NCBI GenBank assembly: GCA_035536995.1
Contig: DATLNB010000043.1
Span: 35,047-99,046, forward strand
Direction: 5' to 3'
DNA: 64,000 nucleotides
Source: AV80 sp035536995
GTDB lineage: Bacteria; Verrucomicrobiota; Verrucomicrobiia; Chthoniobacterales; UBA10450
A model generated the notes under the pieces. That model searched no databases, was not told the DNA's origin, and saw only the letters and a program-made list of their open reading frames with translations. Position numbers and translations under genes: made by a program. Within the stretch, counting starts at the first letter, position 1; each line of letters opens with the position of its first letter. This document shows positions 1 to 8,846 of this stretch, in pieces.

Positions 1-1
1 G

Positions 2-421
2 GGATATTTCGGGGACATGACGCGGACTGTGGTGCGTGGGCGTGCGAGCGAACGGCAGCGAGAGCTCTGGAACACCGTTCGGGAAGGTCAGGAAATGGCG
101 CTGAGGAAGATGAAGCCGGGCGTGGACGGATTGCAGCTCCATAATGAAGTGAAGCAGTTGTTCACCGATCGCGGATTCCCGACGGAGGTTCGGGACGGCC
201 GCCAGGTCGGTTTTTTCCACGGCACCGGCCACGGGCTCGGATTGGAAATTCATGAGTATCCGCGGTTTCAAAAAACCGTCTTCACGCCGGGCCAGGTGCT
301 AACGGTAGAGCCGGGTCTATATTACCCGGGGCTTGGCGGGGTCCGGATCGAGGATGTCGTCGCGGTGACTAGTTCCGGGACCCGCCTGCTTTCGCGCTTC
401 GAGAAGCAGCTCGAGATCTAA
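2..421 (+). CDS. M24 family metallopeptidase (Xaa-Pro aminopeptidase type), C-terminal part
   Basis: This is the C-terminal catalytic end of a pita-bread-fold metallopeptidase that removes N-terminal residues, probably before proline. The reading frame is open to the left edge, so the gene starts outside the window. Visible metal-ligand motifs are GDMTRT (second Asp), HGTGHGLG (His), TVEPGLY (Glu) and RIEDVV (Glu), in the usual order and spacing. The peptidase subtype (prolidase or aminopeptidase P) cannot be fixed without the N-terminal half. The assignment to M24 is firm. Confidence 0.9.
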   Translation, partial: GYFGDMTRTVVRGRASERQRELWNTVREGQEMALRKMKPGVDGLQLHNEVKQLFTDRGFPTEVRDGRQVGFFHGTGHGLGLEIHEYPRFQKTVFTPGQVLTVEPGLYYPGLGGVRIEDVVAVTSSGTRLLSRFEKQLEI

Positions 422-423
422 AA

Positions 424-506
424 GGTAGGGACGCCGCGCTGCGGCGTCCGGGCTGGTGCTGACGGGATCAACAGCGAACGGACGGCGCAGCGCGCCGTCC
501 CTACCA
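424..506. repeat. Inverted pair of palindromic repeats (GTAGGGACGCCGCGC family)
   Basis: Two copies of a GC-rich motif face each other. The left arm reads GGTAGGGACGCCGCGCTGCG and the right arm ends GCGCCGTCCCTACC. A single related copy lies at 49796-49828. It could fold into a large hairpin downstream of the peptidase gene. It behaves like a dispersed REP-type element, not a dedicated terminator. Confidence 0.7.
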
Positions 507-658
507 GAAGGAACCGACCCGGCGGGCCGTGGCCGCGAATGAACAAAGTCCGGCCGGTGCGGTCTAATTATTCAACAAATGCCGGTAATTGGGGCGAAGT
601 CGAGGTGGCTCTCTGAGCGAGAGGTCCCTCGACTTCGTTTCACATACAGAACAACAAC

Positions 659-1363
659 ATGCTTGCATACTTCTTCGGATACGGTTTCGGCACCAACTGG
701 CTGCTCCTCGTTGGGGTGCCGTTGATCATCGGGCTGATCGCGCAATTCCGGGTCAGCAGTGCTTTCAAGAAATGGGGTGAAGTCCGCGCCAGCTCCAACG
801 TTACCGGAGCGGAAGCAGCCCGCGAGATCCTGGCCGCCGCGCAGATCCGGGATGTAGAGGTTGTGGAAACGAACGATTTCCTGGGCGACCACTACGATCC
901 GTCGAACAAGCGCCTCTGCCTCTCGACCAACGTGTATCACACGCCGTCGGTAGCGGCGCTGGGGATCGCGGCCCACGAGACGGGCCACGCCATCCAGCAC
1001 CAGGCGGCTTACGCGCCGTTGAAGATGCGGATGGCTATCGTGCCGATCACCCAGGTCGCGTCCAACATGCTGCCCTTTGTCATCCTCGGCGGGATCTTCT
1101 TCCACATTACGGGCCTGATCACGCTGGGCATCTATTGCTACATGATCCTGCTCGCCTTCCAGCTGATCACGTTGCCGGTGGAGTTCGACGCCTCGCGCCG
1201 GGCCAAGATCATTCTTCAGCAGATGGGCATGGTGCAGCCGGGCGATGAGGTGGTGGGCGTCAACCGGGTCTTGAACGCGGCCGCGCTTACCTACGTGGCT
1301 GCCTTTGTCGCGACCCTGGGCAACCTCCTTTACCTGCTCTCCATTCGCGACGACCGGCGCTAA
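659..1363 (+). CDS. Zinc metallopeptidase, YugP-like (Zn_peptidase_2)
   Basis: A membrane-embedded zinc protease of 234 residues. There is an N-terminal hydrophobic segment (about residues 5-27). A HETGHAIQH zinc motif at about residue 109 supplies two His ligands and the catalytic Glu. Two further hydrophobic stretches lie at about 135-175 and 208-228. The length and the LSTNVYHTPSVAALGIAAHE context match the YugP family, whose physiological substrates are poorly known. The ATG at 659 precedes the first membrane segment directly. It stands alone between the M24 gene and the sigma factor gene. Confidence 0.9.
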   Translation: MLAYFFGYGFGTNWLLLVGVPLIIGLIAQFRVSSAFKKWGEVRASSNVTGAEAAREILAAAQIRDVEVVETNDFLGDHYDPSNKRLCLSTNVYHTPSVAALGIAAHETGHAIQHQAAYAPLKMRMAIVPITQVASNMLPFVILGGIFFHITGLITLGIYCYMILLAFQLITLPVEFDASRRAKIILQQMGMVQPGDEVVGVNRVLNAAALTYVAAFVATLGNLLYLLSIRDDRR

Positions 1364-1368
1364 TTCGC

Positions 1369-2079
1369 GTGGCGACTCCGCATAAGATGAATCCGAGCAT
1401 CGCCCTGCCGTCGCCGCGTAATCGCTTCGCCGATTTTCTGTCGTCGGGCTTGAAGCGCCGTGCTAAGCCTAAGCGCCACGCGATGGAACAGCCCAGATCG
1501 GACGAAGACCAGCAGCTGGTCGCGCGCACCCAGGAGGGCGAGGCGGCGGCGTTCGACGAGCTTGTCGTCAAATACACGCCGCGGCTTTACGGGCTGGTTT
1601 ACAACATGACCTCGAACCACGAGGACACGAACGACCTGCTCCAGGACATCTTCTCCAAGGCCTACAAGTCGATTGGCGGATTCCGGGGCAAATCCTCGTT
1701 TTACACGTGGATCCACTCCATCGCGGTCAATATGACCCTCAATTTCCTCAAAAAACGGGGCCGCCGCTTCCACCTCAGCCTGGACGACATGGATGGGAGC
1801 GTCCAAAACGACAAGGAGTTCCTCGAGCTCACCGCCACGACCAGCCCGGTGCGCGAGGCAGATCTCTCAGAGCTCCAGCGAAGATTGAACGAGGCCATGA
1901 TGAAGTTGTCTGATGAACACAGAGCCGTGGTCACCATGTTTCACATTCAGGGGATGCCCCATGCCGAGATCAGTAAAATATTGAAAGTCTCGGAAGGCAC
2001 GGTACGTTCCCGGCTCTTTTACGCCAACCGGCAGTTACAAAATTATCTGGACGAATTTCGGAAGAATCCTGTTTCCTAG
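1369..2079 (+). CDS. ECF-type RNA polymerase sigma factor
   Basis: A sigma-70 family factor with region 2 (LPRLYGLVYNM..EDTNDLLQDIFSKAYKSI) and region 4 (LSDEHRAVVTMFHIQGMPHAEISKIL, a helix-turn-helix). It directs RNA polymerase to a stress or envelope regulon. The GTG at 1369 gives 236 residues, but ATG codons at 1387 and 1483 are possible. The start at 1483 (MEQPRSDEDQ) best fits family length. The next gene begins 10 bp downstream and encodes a membrane protein, the usual arrangement for an anti-sigma factor. Confidence 0.93.
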   Translation: MATPHKMNPSIALPSPRNRFADFLSSGLKRRAKPKRHAMEQPRSDEDQQLVARTQEGEAAAFDELVVKYTPRLYGLVYNMTSNHEDTNDLLQDIFSKAYKSIGGFRGKSSFYTWIHSIAVNMTLNFLKKRGRRFHLSLDDMDGSVQNDKEFLELTATTSPVREADLSELQRRLNEAMMKLSDEHRAVVTMFHIQGMPHAEISKILKVSEGTVRSRLFYANRQLQNYLDEFRKNPVS

Positions 2080-2088
2080 ACATCCCGC

Positions 2089-2589
2089 ATGGACCAATTA
2101 AGCGAAGAACAAATCGGCAAACTTTTGCGGCTCAAAAAGTATGAGCAGCCGCCGCCGGCATATTTCGAAAATTTTCTCCACGATTTCCATCGCCGTCAGC
2201 GGGATGAGCTCCTGAAGGAACCGGTCTGGCGTATCGCCTTCCAGCGCGCCCAGGATTTCATGTTCCGGCTCGATATTCCCGGTTTGGCTTCCTACCCAGC
2301 CATGGCCACGGCACTCGTTGTTTGCGCGGCGGTGATTTCCCTCAAAGTTTACCAGACCCCCGAGACCGTGAATGTCGCGGCCCAAAATCGCAATCCGGTC
2401 GTAGCCACGACCACGCCTACGGTGTCGGATTCGAACTGGAGCCTCGCCAGTCCGGTCACAACCCGCGACCTTGGCCCATCGCTTGTCCGTACTGTCAAAG
2501 ACAGTTCTAAAACTCACCGGGTCGCGGCGCCTCCGCGTTACGTGCTTGATAGTACGCCAGTGAGTTATGAGCCGGCTTTCAGGTTCTAA
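2089..2589 (+). CDS. Putative membrane anti-sigma factor
   Basis: A 166-residue protein. It has a charged cytoplasmic N-terminus (residues 1-65), one membrane segment (about 67-87, SYPAMATALVVCAAVISLKV) and a Thr/Ser/Pro-rich outer part. No zinc-binding ZAS motif is seen, so the anti-sigma role is inferred from its place after the ECF gene and its topology. The next gene lies close downstream in another frame, suggesting a three-gene unit. Confidence 0.65.
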   Translation: MDQLSEEQIGKLLRLKKYEQPPPAYFENFLHDFHRRQRDELLKEPVWRIAFQRAQDFMFRLDIPGLASYPAMATALVVCAAVISLKVYQTPETVNVAAQNRNPVVATTTPTVSDSNWSLASPVTTRDLGPSLVRTVKDSSKTHRVAAPPRYVLDSTPVSYEPAFRF

Positions 2590-2647
2590 GCTGAAGAGCA
2601 GCGAGCGGCGGTTCTTTTCCCGCCGCGTTTTTTCTTCCGCCTCGACG

Positions 2648-3700
2648 ATGCGCCCGGTTTTTGCCCTGGCCCTTATTGTCCCTGCCCTCTACGTGCAGGG
2701 CCAGGAACCGGCGCCACCGCAGCCTGCGCCTCAACCTTCCCAGGCTTCGACCACGTCGATCAGCCGCGAGGTTAAGGACATTTTCGAAAAGTCGGGCAAG
2801 GCTGTGGTCAAAATCCGGGGCACCGATCAGCACGGCGAGCTCTCCGGCACAGGATTTTTCATCGACCCTGCCGGGACCATTTACACCGCGTTCTCGGTCG
2901 GCGGGGACACCGATAATCTCAACATCGAGTTCGACGGGAAAACTTATCCGGCCCGCCTGATGATGGCCGACCTTCGGAGCGGCATCGCCATTCTCAAGGC
3001 GGACATCGCCACGCCCGCATTGCCGATTGGAAAATCAGAATCCATGGAGCTGGCCACGCCGGTCATGACAATCGGTTATCCGCTCGATCTTCCATCAACC
3101 CCGAGCTTTGGGATGGTCGCCGGGTTCGATCGCAAATTTCTCGGCCGCTATTTTTCGACCACTCACGTCCGCGTCAACCTTCCGACCCAGCGCGGAGAAG
3201 CGGGCGCGCCGCTGCTGAATTTCAAAGGCGAAGTAATCGGGATTCTCGTCGCCCAAATTGAAAGCGGCTCGGCCTGTTACGCGCTCCCAATCGATGCCGC
3301 CGAAAAAATCAGGAACGATTTCATCCGCTTCGGTGAGGCACGCCACGGCTGGGTGGGCATTAACGTCGCCCAGGCCGAGCGGCCGGTCGAAGGCTCCACG
3401 GCTGCGATGACCGAGATCATGGCCGATTCGCCCGCCTACGGCTGCGGTGTGAAGACCGGCGATATTTTGGTTCAGGTCGGCAATACCAAGGTTCACCACC
3501 CAGAGGACGTCATTGACGCCTCGTTTTTCATCACCGCCGGCGACACGGTGCCCATCACAGTCGTGCGCGGGACTGAAAAGTTGACCTTTGACGTCCAGGC
3601 GGATTTCCATCCGCAAAGCCATCGCCCCGCGAGAGCCGCCACCTTGACGCCGGCGCAGGGCATTCCCCTCCAGATGGAAGCCAACCGGCGTACGCCGTAG
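2648..3700 (+). CDS. HtrA-like trypsin-fold/PDZ protein with no catalytic triad
   Basis: An exported protein of about 350 residues: signal peptide (1-18), a Pro-rich linker, a trypsin-like fold (about 45-215) and one PDZ domain (about 245-325). Compared with the intact Do protease at 10792-12279, all three catalytic positions differ. His becomes Ser83 in IYTAFSVGG, Asp becomes Gly112 in DLRSGIAILK, and the GNSGGP motif reads GEAGAP (Ala185). Proteolysis is therefore not expected; a chaperone, scaffold or sensor role is more likely. The ATG at 2648 is chosen for its signal peptide; an in-frame ATG at 2567 would overlap the preceding gene. It sits beside an ECF sigma and putative anti-sigma. 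Confidence 0.85.
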   Translation: MRPVFALALIVPALYVQGQEPAPPQPAPQPSQASTTSISREVKDIFEKSGKAVVKIRGTDQHGELSGTGFFIDPAGTIYTAFSVGGDTDNLNIEFDGKTYPARLMMADLRSGIAILKADIATPALPIGKSESMELATPVMTIGYPLDLPSTPSFGMVAGFDRKFLGRYFSTTHVRVNLPTQRGEAGAPLLNFKGEVIGILVAQIESGSACYALPIDAAEKIRNDFIRFGEARHGWVGINVAQAERPVEGSTAAMTEIMADSPAYGCGVKTGDILVQVGNTKVHHPEDVIDASFFITAGDTVPITVVRGTEKLTFDVQADFHPQSHRPARAATLTPAQGIPLQMEANRRTP

Positions 3701-3720
3701 GGCCACCGCTCGCGCCTTCT

Positions 3721-3768
3721 TCTGTAGCCACTTCTCTCTGGGAGGCGCCGTCGAAGGACGGCTACAGC
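3721..3768. repeat. Palindromic element TCTGTAGCC ... GGCTACAG
   Basis: Imperfect inverted repeat between two convergent genes, overlapping the last codons of ligA. Its ends TGTAGCC and GGCTACA resemble the element between actC and actD (24187-24296). It may serve as a bidirectional terminator. Confidence 0.55.
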
Positions 3769-5762
3769 ATCTTTCGGAATTCGGACTCCTCGAGAACGCG
3801 CACGCCCAGCTTCTTCGCCTTCTCCAGCTTGCTGCCCGCTTCTTCTCCGGCAAGCAGGTAGCTGGTCTTTTTGCTGATGCTTCCACTGACTTTGCCCCCC
3901 CTCGCGCGGATGAGCTCGGCAATTTCATCGCGCGATTGGCTCAGCGTTCCAGTGATGACCCAGGTTGTATTTCTGAATCCGGGTGCGGCTGATTCCGCTT
4001 TTGGTTCGGCGTCGAATTTCAAACCCGCAGCGCGGAGCTTTTCGATAACGGCGAGGTTGTGCGGTTCGCGAAAAGACTGGTGAATGCTGCGCCCCACCAC
4101 CTCGCCCACATCCGGTATGTGCTGCAGCTCTTCAGCACCGCTCTCCCTGATCGCGTCGAGATTCGGAAAATGGTCCGCCAGCGCGCGCGATGCGCTCACC
4201 CCCACATGCAGAATACCGAGGCCGAAGAGGAGACGCCAAAGCGGACGTCCTTTACTCCGCTCGATCGCGTCCATCAGATTCTGGACGCTCTTTTCGCCCA
4301 TCCGTTCGAGGGCGAGCAATGATTCCGCTTTCAACCCGTAGATATCGCCGACGTCGGCCAGCAGTTGCTGTTGCACGAGCTGGTTCACGACAGCTTCGCC
4401 CAGACCCTCGATATCCATCGCGCCGCGCGAGGCAAAATGCTCAATCCGCCGCCGGACCTGCGCCGGACACTGGCTGTTCACGCAACGGATCGCCACCTGG
4501 CCGGCGTCTTTCACCACCGCGCTGCCGCATTCCGGGCAATTTTTCGGCATCCGGAATTTCTTTTCCTTTCCGCTTCGCAGATCGGTTCGGACGGACACGA
4601 CTGCGGGAATAACTTCGCCCGCCTTTTCGATTACGACGGTGTCGCCGATCCGAATGTCTTTTCGTTCGATCTCGTCCTCGTTGTGCAGCGTCGCCCGGCC
4701 AACAGTGCTTCCGCTGACGACCACCGGATCGAGCGCCGCGACAGGAGTCAACGTTCCCGTCCGCCCGACCTGAACGAGGATATCGGTCAGGCGAGTTTCG
4801 ACCCGCTCCGCTTCGTATTTGTAGGCGATCGCCCAGCGCGGCGATTTCGCCGTGAACCCGAGCACTTCGCGTTGGGAGAAGGAATCCACCTTCACGACAG
4901 CGCCGTCAGTTTGATATGCGAAATCGTGCCGGATCCGGTCGAGCTCGCGGATGGCATTCAGAATTTCTTCGACCGAATCGGCCAGCCACCATCGCTCGCT
5001 GCCGGGCAAACCAAGTTTTTTTAGCAGCGCGAAAAGCTCGGAGTGTCTATCGAGCGACGCGCCTTCAACCACACCGGTCCCGTAGAAAACCACCCCAAGG
5101 GGCCGCTTCGCCGCGATCGCGGGATCGAGCTGCTTGAGCGAGCCGGCCGCCGCGTTCCGTGGATTCGCGAATTCCGGCAGCCCGGCTTCCCGGCGCTCCG
5201 CGTTAAGTTTGGCGAACCCGGTTTTGTTCAGATACGCTTCTCCGCGCACTTCCAAAACGTGGGGAACGTCGCCCTTCAACTGTTTCGGGAGCGATCGGAT
5301 CGTGCAGATGTTTTGCGTAATGTCGTCGCCTACCGTTCCGTCGCCTCGGGTCGCGGCGTAACGGAGCTCTCCTTTTTCGTAAAGGAGCGAAACGGCGACG
5401 CCGTCCACCTTTGGCTCGATCACGACAGGGATCTTTTTGTTCGGCAATAGACGCTCCATCCGCCGGTAGAAATCGCCGACTTCTTCTTCCGAATAAGTGT
5501 TGTCCAGGCTGAGCATCGGCGCTCGATGGGTGATTTGGCCGAACGCCTTGAGCGGTTTGCCTCCGACCCGCTGGGTTGGTGAGTCTCCGGCCGCGAGATC
5601 CGGGAATTGCTTTTCCAGATCGCCGAGCTCGCGATACAAGGCGTCGTATTCCCGGTCGCTAATCGTGGGCGCGGCTTCCTCGTAATAGCGGCGGTTATGT
5701 TCTTCGATTTCCTGCCGCAGCTGTGCAATCCGCTTTGCCGCTTCTTTCGAGTCTCCGGCCAT
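3762..5762 (-). CDS. ligA: NAD-dependent DNA ligase
   Basis: Seals nicks in replication and repair using NAD+. At 666 residues it has the normal family length. The domain order is complete: Ia domain, adenylation domain with KVDG (Lys118 receives AMP), OB fold, a four-Cys zinc finger (CPEC...C...CPAQ near 408-432), helix-hairpin-helix repeats and a C-terminal BRCT domain (about 588-666, WVITGTL). The ATG at 5762 follows no other gene on this strand. The gene is monocistronic and converges with the HtrA-like gene. Confidence 0.98.
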   Translation of the reverse strand: MAGDSKEAAKRIAQLRQEIEEHNRRYYEEAAPTISDREYDALYRELGDLEKQFPDLAAGDSPTQRVGGKPLKAFGQITHRAPMLSLDNTYSEEEVGDFYRRMERLLPNKKIPVVIEPKVDGVAVSLLYEKGELRYAATRGDGTVGDDITQNICTIRSLPKQLKGDVPHVLEVRGEAYLNKTGFAKLNAERREAGLPEFANPRNAAAGSLKQLDPAIAAKRPLGVVFYGTGVVEGASLDRHSELFALLKKLGLPGSERWWLADSVEEILNAIRELDRIRHDFAYQTDGAVVKVDSFSQREVLGFTAKSPRWAIAYKYEAERVETRLTDILVQVGRTGTLTPVAALDPVVVSGSTVGRATLHNEDEIERKDIRIGDTVVIEKAGEVIPAVVSVRTDLRSGKEKKFRMPKNCPECGSAVVKDAGQVAIRCVNSQCPAQVRRRIEHFASRGAMDIEGLGEAVVNQLVQQQLLADVGDIYGLKAESLLALERMGEKSVQNLMDAIERSKGRPLWRLLFGLGILHVGVSASRALADHFPNLDAIRESGAEELQHIPDVGEVVGRSIHQSFREPHNLAVIEKLRAAGLKFDAEPKAESAAPGFRNTTWVITGTLSQSRDEIAELIRARGGKVSGSISKKTSYLLAGEEAGSKLEKAKKLGVRVLEESEFRKML

Positions 5763-5878
5763 AAGCGCATAATAAGCTTCAAGGAGCGGCGCCTTCCAAG
5801 TCGCCGTTTTTTTGCAGGATCGTTACAGCAAGCCGCCCCTTGCAAACTGGCGCTCCATGGCGTTTAACCAATACAACG

Positions 5879-7615
5879 GTGAGCGAACGCATTCTCGGCG
5901 TGGAAGGCGGCGGGACTAAGACCTCCTGGGTGCTGGTCGAACCCGACGCCAATTCGTTCCAGGTTATCGAACACGGAAAACTTCCGCCTTCCAACGTTCG
6001 TCTCACGCCCCCGGAGCGGCTGCGCGCGATCTTTGCCCAGATGCCTCAGCAGGCCGGGCGCGTCGGGATGTTTTTGGCTGGGTGCGCAACGGAGAACGAC
6101 CGGGCCGCGCTTTCCCGGCTTTGTTCGGAAGTTTGGCCGGCGGCGACGATCGTGGCTGGCAGCGACCGGGAGTCCGGTCTTGCGGCGGCGTTGGGCCGCG
6201 GGGACGGCATTGCGGTTAACGCTGGAACCGGCGCGTCGGTGACCGGGCGGCGCGGCGAGCGGATCGAGAAGGCTGGCGGCTGGGGCCACATTCTGGGAGA
6301 TGCCGGGGGAGGATATTTCATATCCCTCCAGGCGTTGCGGCTCATTTTGCGCGAATACGATCTGCATCGCGGCGAGGCCCAGCTTACGGCTGCTGTGCTT
6401 CGAGCCCTGAGTTTGAATAGCCGCGACGATTTGGTCCGCTGGGCGCAAACCGCGGACAAAATGGAGGTCGCAACCCTCGCTCCCGTTGTTTTCGAGGCGG
6501 CCATAAACCGCGACGAAAGCGTGATGAAAATTGTGGAGGAGGGGGCCGGAGTCTTGAGCGAGTACACGGCCGCCGTCGCGACCCGCCTTGGTTTGCTTGC
6601 CCCGAAAGTCGTTTTGCTCGGCGGCCTCTTCCAGCGCGACGGTGTTTACGTTCACGCTTTCAAACGAAAGCTGAAAAAAAACCTTTCGGACGCACGCGTC
6701 GCGATGAGCGACCAATCGCCTGAGCTTGGCGCGGCGTGGCTGGCCGCGCATTTGGAAGAGCGACCCGTGGTCGCTTTGCCGTCGTCCTCCGGGGAGGCTG
6801 CCGGTCTCGCCCGCGCGTTGACTGAGCAGCGCAATCCACGGTCGGAAAATCTGGACAAACTTAGCTCCAAAGAGTTCGTCGAACTTTTCATCAGGGAGGA
6901 GGCCGCGGTCCAAGGTGCCCTGGAAGCCGCCTCTGCCTCATTAGCCACCGCGATTGAAATGGTAACGGCAGCCTTCCGAAAGGGAGGACGTCTTTTCTAT
7001 CTCGGTGCGGGCACGAGCGGACGTCTCGGCGTTCTCGACGCCAGCGAGATCCCCCCGACTTTTAGCGCTCCGCCGGGCATGGTGCAGGGGATCATTGCGG
7101 GCGGCGCGAGCGCTCTTTCCCGAAGTGTGGAGGGCGCGGAAGACGATCGGGGGAGCGGCGCGCTGGCGATTGATGAGCGCGGAGTAAACGCAGCCGACGT
7201 GGTTTGCGGCATCACGGCAAGCGGCCGCACGCCTTTTGTGATGGGCGGATTGGCTGAGGCCAGGAAGCGGGGTGCCCAAACGATTCTGCTCAGCTGTAAT
7301 CCGGAACGAGATCGCCTCGGCGCTTGCGACATTGAGATCGACCTCGCAACCGGGCCGGAACTGTTGACCGGCTCAACCCGCCTCAAAGCCGGGACCGCGA
7401 CCAAGGTAGCGCTGAACATCATCAGCACTGGGGCGATGGTCGCGCTGGGAAAAGTACGGGGTAACCTGATGATCGACCTGACCATCTCGAACGCGAAGCT
7501 GCGGGATCGCGCGGCGCGGCTGTTCGCCCTGCTGGCGAATTGCGATCAGGCGGAAGCGACCGAGCGTCTGGCGACGCACGGTTGGAATTTGCGCGCCGCG
7601 CTCGGCGAATCGTAA
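5879..7615 (+). CDS. Fused amino-sugar kinase and N-acetylmuramic acid 6-phosphate etherase
   Basis: Two enzymes in one chain. The N-terminal half (about 1-285) is a BadF/BadG/NagK-type kinase with ATP-site motifs GVEGGGTKTSW, GTGASVTGR and GGWGHILGDAGGGYF. The C-terminal half (about 300-578) is MurQ, with LGAGTSGRLGVLDASE (catalytic Glu) and VEGAEDDR, and cleaves the lactyl ether of MurNAc-6-P. Together they would phosphorylate MurNAc (and perhaps GlcNAc) and convert it to GlcNAc-6-P for peptidoglycan recycling. The GTG at 5879 begins the conserved region; a TTG at 5840 is possible. It is divergent from ligA. Confidence 0.9.
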   Translation: MSERILGVEGGGTKTSWVLVEPDANSFQVIEHGKLPPSNVRLTPPERLRAIFAQMPQQAGRVGMFLAGCATENDRAALSRLCSEVWPAATIVAGSDRESGLAAALGRGDGIAVNAGTGASVTGRRGERIEKAGGWGHILGDAGGGYFISLQALRLILREYDLHRGEAQLTAAVLRALSLNSRDDLVRWAQTADKMEVATLAPVVFEAAINRDESVMKIVEEGAGVLSEYTAAVATRLGLLAPKVVLLGGLFQRDGVYVHAFKRKLKKNLSDARVAMSDQSPELGAAWLAAHLEERPVVALPSSSGEAAGLARALTEQRNPRSENLDKLSSKEFVELFIREEAAVQGALEAASASLATAIEMVTAAFRKGGRLFYLGAGTSGRLGVLDASEIPPTFSAPPGMVQGIIAGGASALSRSVEGAEDDRGSGALAIDERGVNAADVVCGITASGRTPFVMGGLAEARKRGAQTILLSCNPERDRLGACDIEIDLATGPELLTGSTRLKAGTATKVALNIISTGAMVALGKVRGNLMIDLTISNAKLRDRAARLFALLANCDQAEATERLATHGWNLRAALGES

Positions 7616-7630
7616 TCGCGTTTGATCTGC

Positions 7631-7656
7631 CCTCGTTCCCAAGCTCCAGCTTGGGA
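7631..7656. repeat. Palindrome CGTTCCCAAGCTCCAGCTTGGGA
   Basis: Short near-perfect palindrome just past the kinase-MurQ stop codon. A close copy lies at 32465-32495. It is a dispersed intergenic repeat between convergent genes. Confidence 0.6.
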
Positions 7657-7687
7657 TGGGACGCAAAGAAAACCAATGGCGCCGACG

Positions 7688-8176
7688 CTACCGTTGCGCC
7701 ACGCGATGCGACCGATGGTGCCGGCGATGCTTTGCCAGCGCGCGGTGCGACGAGCGTTTCTTCTTCCGCAGCTGCGCCGTCTCCGTCCGAGACTGGGTGA
7801 CCGTCTGAACAGCTTTGCTGTCCTCTGTCTGGTAGCTTTCCGTCGAGACCTGGCCCGCATAAAAATCGTCGCCCACGCGATACCGCGCGAAGACCTCCGG
7901 CGTAACAAGGCGCGAACAGACCTCGCCGCTATTATAACGCAGGACAAAACTGTAGATCCCCGCGGGCTGCCCAGTCCAATATTCCCGCGGCGGGACCAGG
8001 ATCGGCCGGCGGGAGGTTCCTTTCGGTCCGCGGAAAACGAAGGAGTGCACTCCCTTGCATTCGAACACCTCGACATATGGCATCTCCCGCGATCGCTTCT
8101 CGACCACGACGGCGGCTCCCGCGCCCGCGGCAAGGACAATGAGCAAAAGCCAGACGGCCAAGAATTTCGTGCGCAT
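7688..8176 (-). CDS. Hypothetical membrane-anchored protein with basic tail
   Basis: A 162-residue protein I do not recognise. Residues 4-26 form a single hydrophobic anchor (FLAVWLLLIVLAAGAGAAVV). The middle holds paired Cys residues (FECKGVH and GEVCSRL). The last 30 residues are rich in Lys, Arg and His. It was preferred over overlapping open frames because it has a clean ATG, a credible anchor and codon use like its neighbours. It may be a small envelope protein. Confidence 0.55.
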   Translation of the reverse strand: MRTKFLAVWLLLIVLAAGAGAAVVVEKRSREMPYVEVFECKGVHSFVFRGPKGTSRRPILVPPREYWTGQPAGIYSFVLRYNSGEVCSRLVTPEVFARYRVGDDFYAGQVSTESYQTEDSKAVQTVTQSRTETAQLRKKKRSSHRALAKHRRHHRSHRVAQR

Positions 8177-8368
8177 AAGAAGTGGGATCGGTTGAAGTGC
8201 CGAACGGGCTTGTAGTATTTTTGATTCCCGCCCGCCAGTTATTTATTTGAACTCGTGGGAAGCGCGCCCGCCCGGCCACAAAAAGTTCAGCGATTGTCCA
8301 AAATCTTTAAGCGCGCCTGCGCCCTTGAAAACGAAGCAAAGTAAACCAACTCAAAAGGAAACAAACAT

Positions 8369-8515
8369 ATGCTCTGGACCATCTTCGTTGTGCTGCTGAT
8401 TCTCTGGCTTCTCGGATTCATCGGTCATTTCGGTGGCGCGCTGATTCACCTGCTCCTCGTCATCGCGGTTATCGTTCTGATCGTAAATTTGGTCTCTGGC
8501 CGGCGAACGCTCTAG
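8369..8515 (+). CDS. Small membrane protein, lmo0937 family
   Basis: A 48-residue protein beginning MLWTIFVVLLILWLLGF, with two hydrophobic helices separated by HFGGALIH and a short charged end (SGRRTL). This matches the widespread lmo0937/DUF5670-type mini membrane proteins, of unknown function and often stress-linked. An AAGGAA ribosome-binding sequence precedes the ATG at 8369. It is 12 bp upstream of another small membrane gene. Confidence 0.8.
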   Translation: MLWTIFVVLLILWLLGFIGHFGGALIHLLLVIAVIVLIVNLVSGRRTL

Positions 8516-8527
8516 CGCTGTCCGACC

Positions 8528-8755
8528 GTGAGACCGGCTGGAATCTTCGGGATCATCCTGATTGTCATCGGGGTAATCGCGCTTGCCTACGGCGGCTACA
8601 CCAGTTTCACCACGAAGGAAAACGTGGCGAAGCTGGGTCCGCTGGAGATCAACAAGCATGAGGAACATCCCGTTCCAATCGGCCCGATTGTTGGTGGCGC
8701 CTGCCTCGTGGGCGGCATCATCCTGCTGGTGACCGGCAATCGGAAGTCGGCCTAG
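8528..8755 (+). CDS. Small two-helix membrane protein (DUF3185-like)
   Basis: A 75-residue protein with hydrophobic helices at about 5-24 and 49-69, separated by a hydrophilic loop with KENVAKLGPLEINKHEE. The layout recalls the DUF3185 group of small membrane proteins, but that link is from memory of the pattern only. It starts at GTG 8528, shortly after the lmo0937-like gene, and is probably co-transcribed with it. Confidence 0.65.
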   Translation: MRPAGIFGIILIVIGVIALAYGGYTSFTTKENVAKLGPLEINKHEEHPVPIGPIVGGACLVGGIILLVTGNRKSA

Positions 8756-8846
8756 CCAGCCGGGCTGGAACCGGGATGGATGATCCCGGCGGAGCAGCGT
8801 TGACCCGGCTCGACAGGCTGCCGCGGCGCCAATACTCTTTCCGCCG

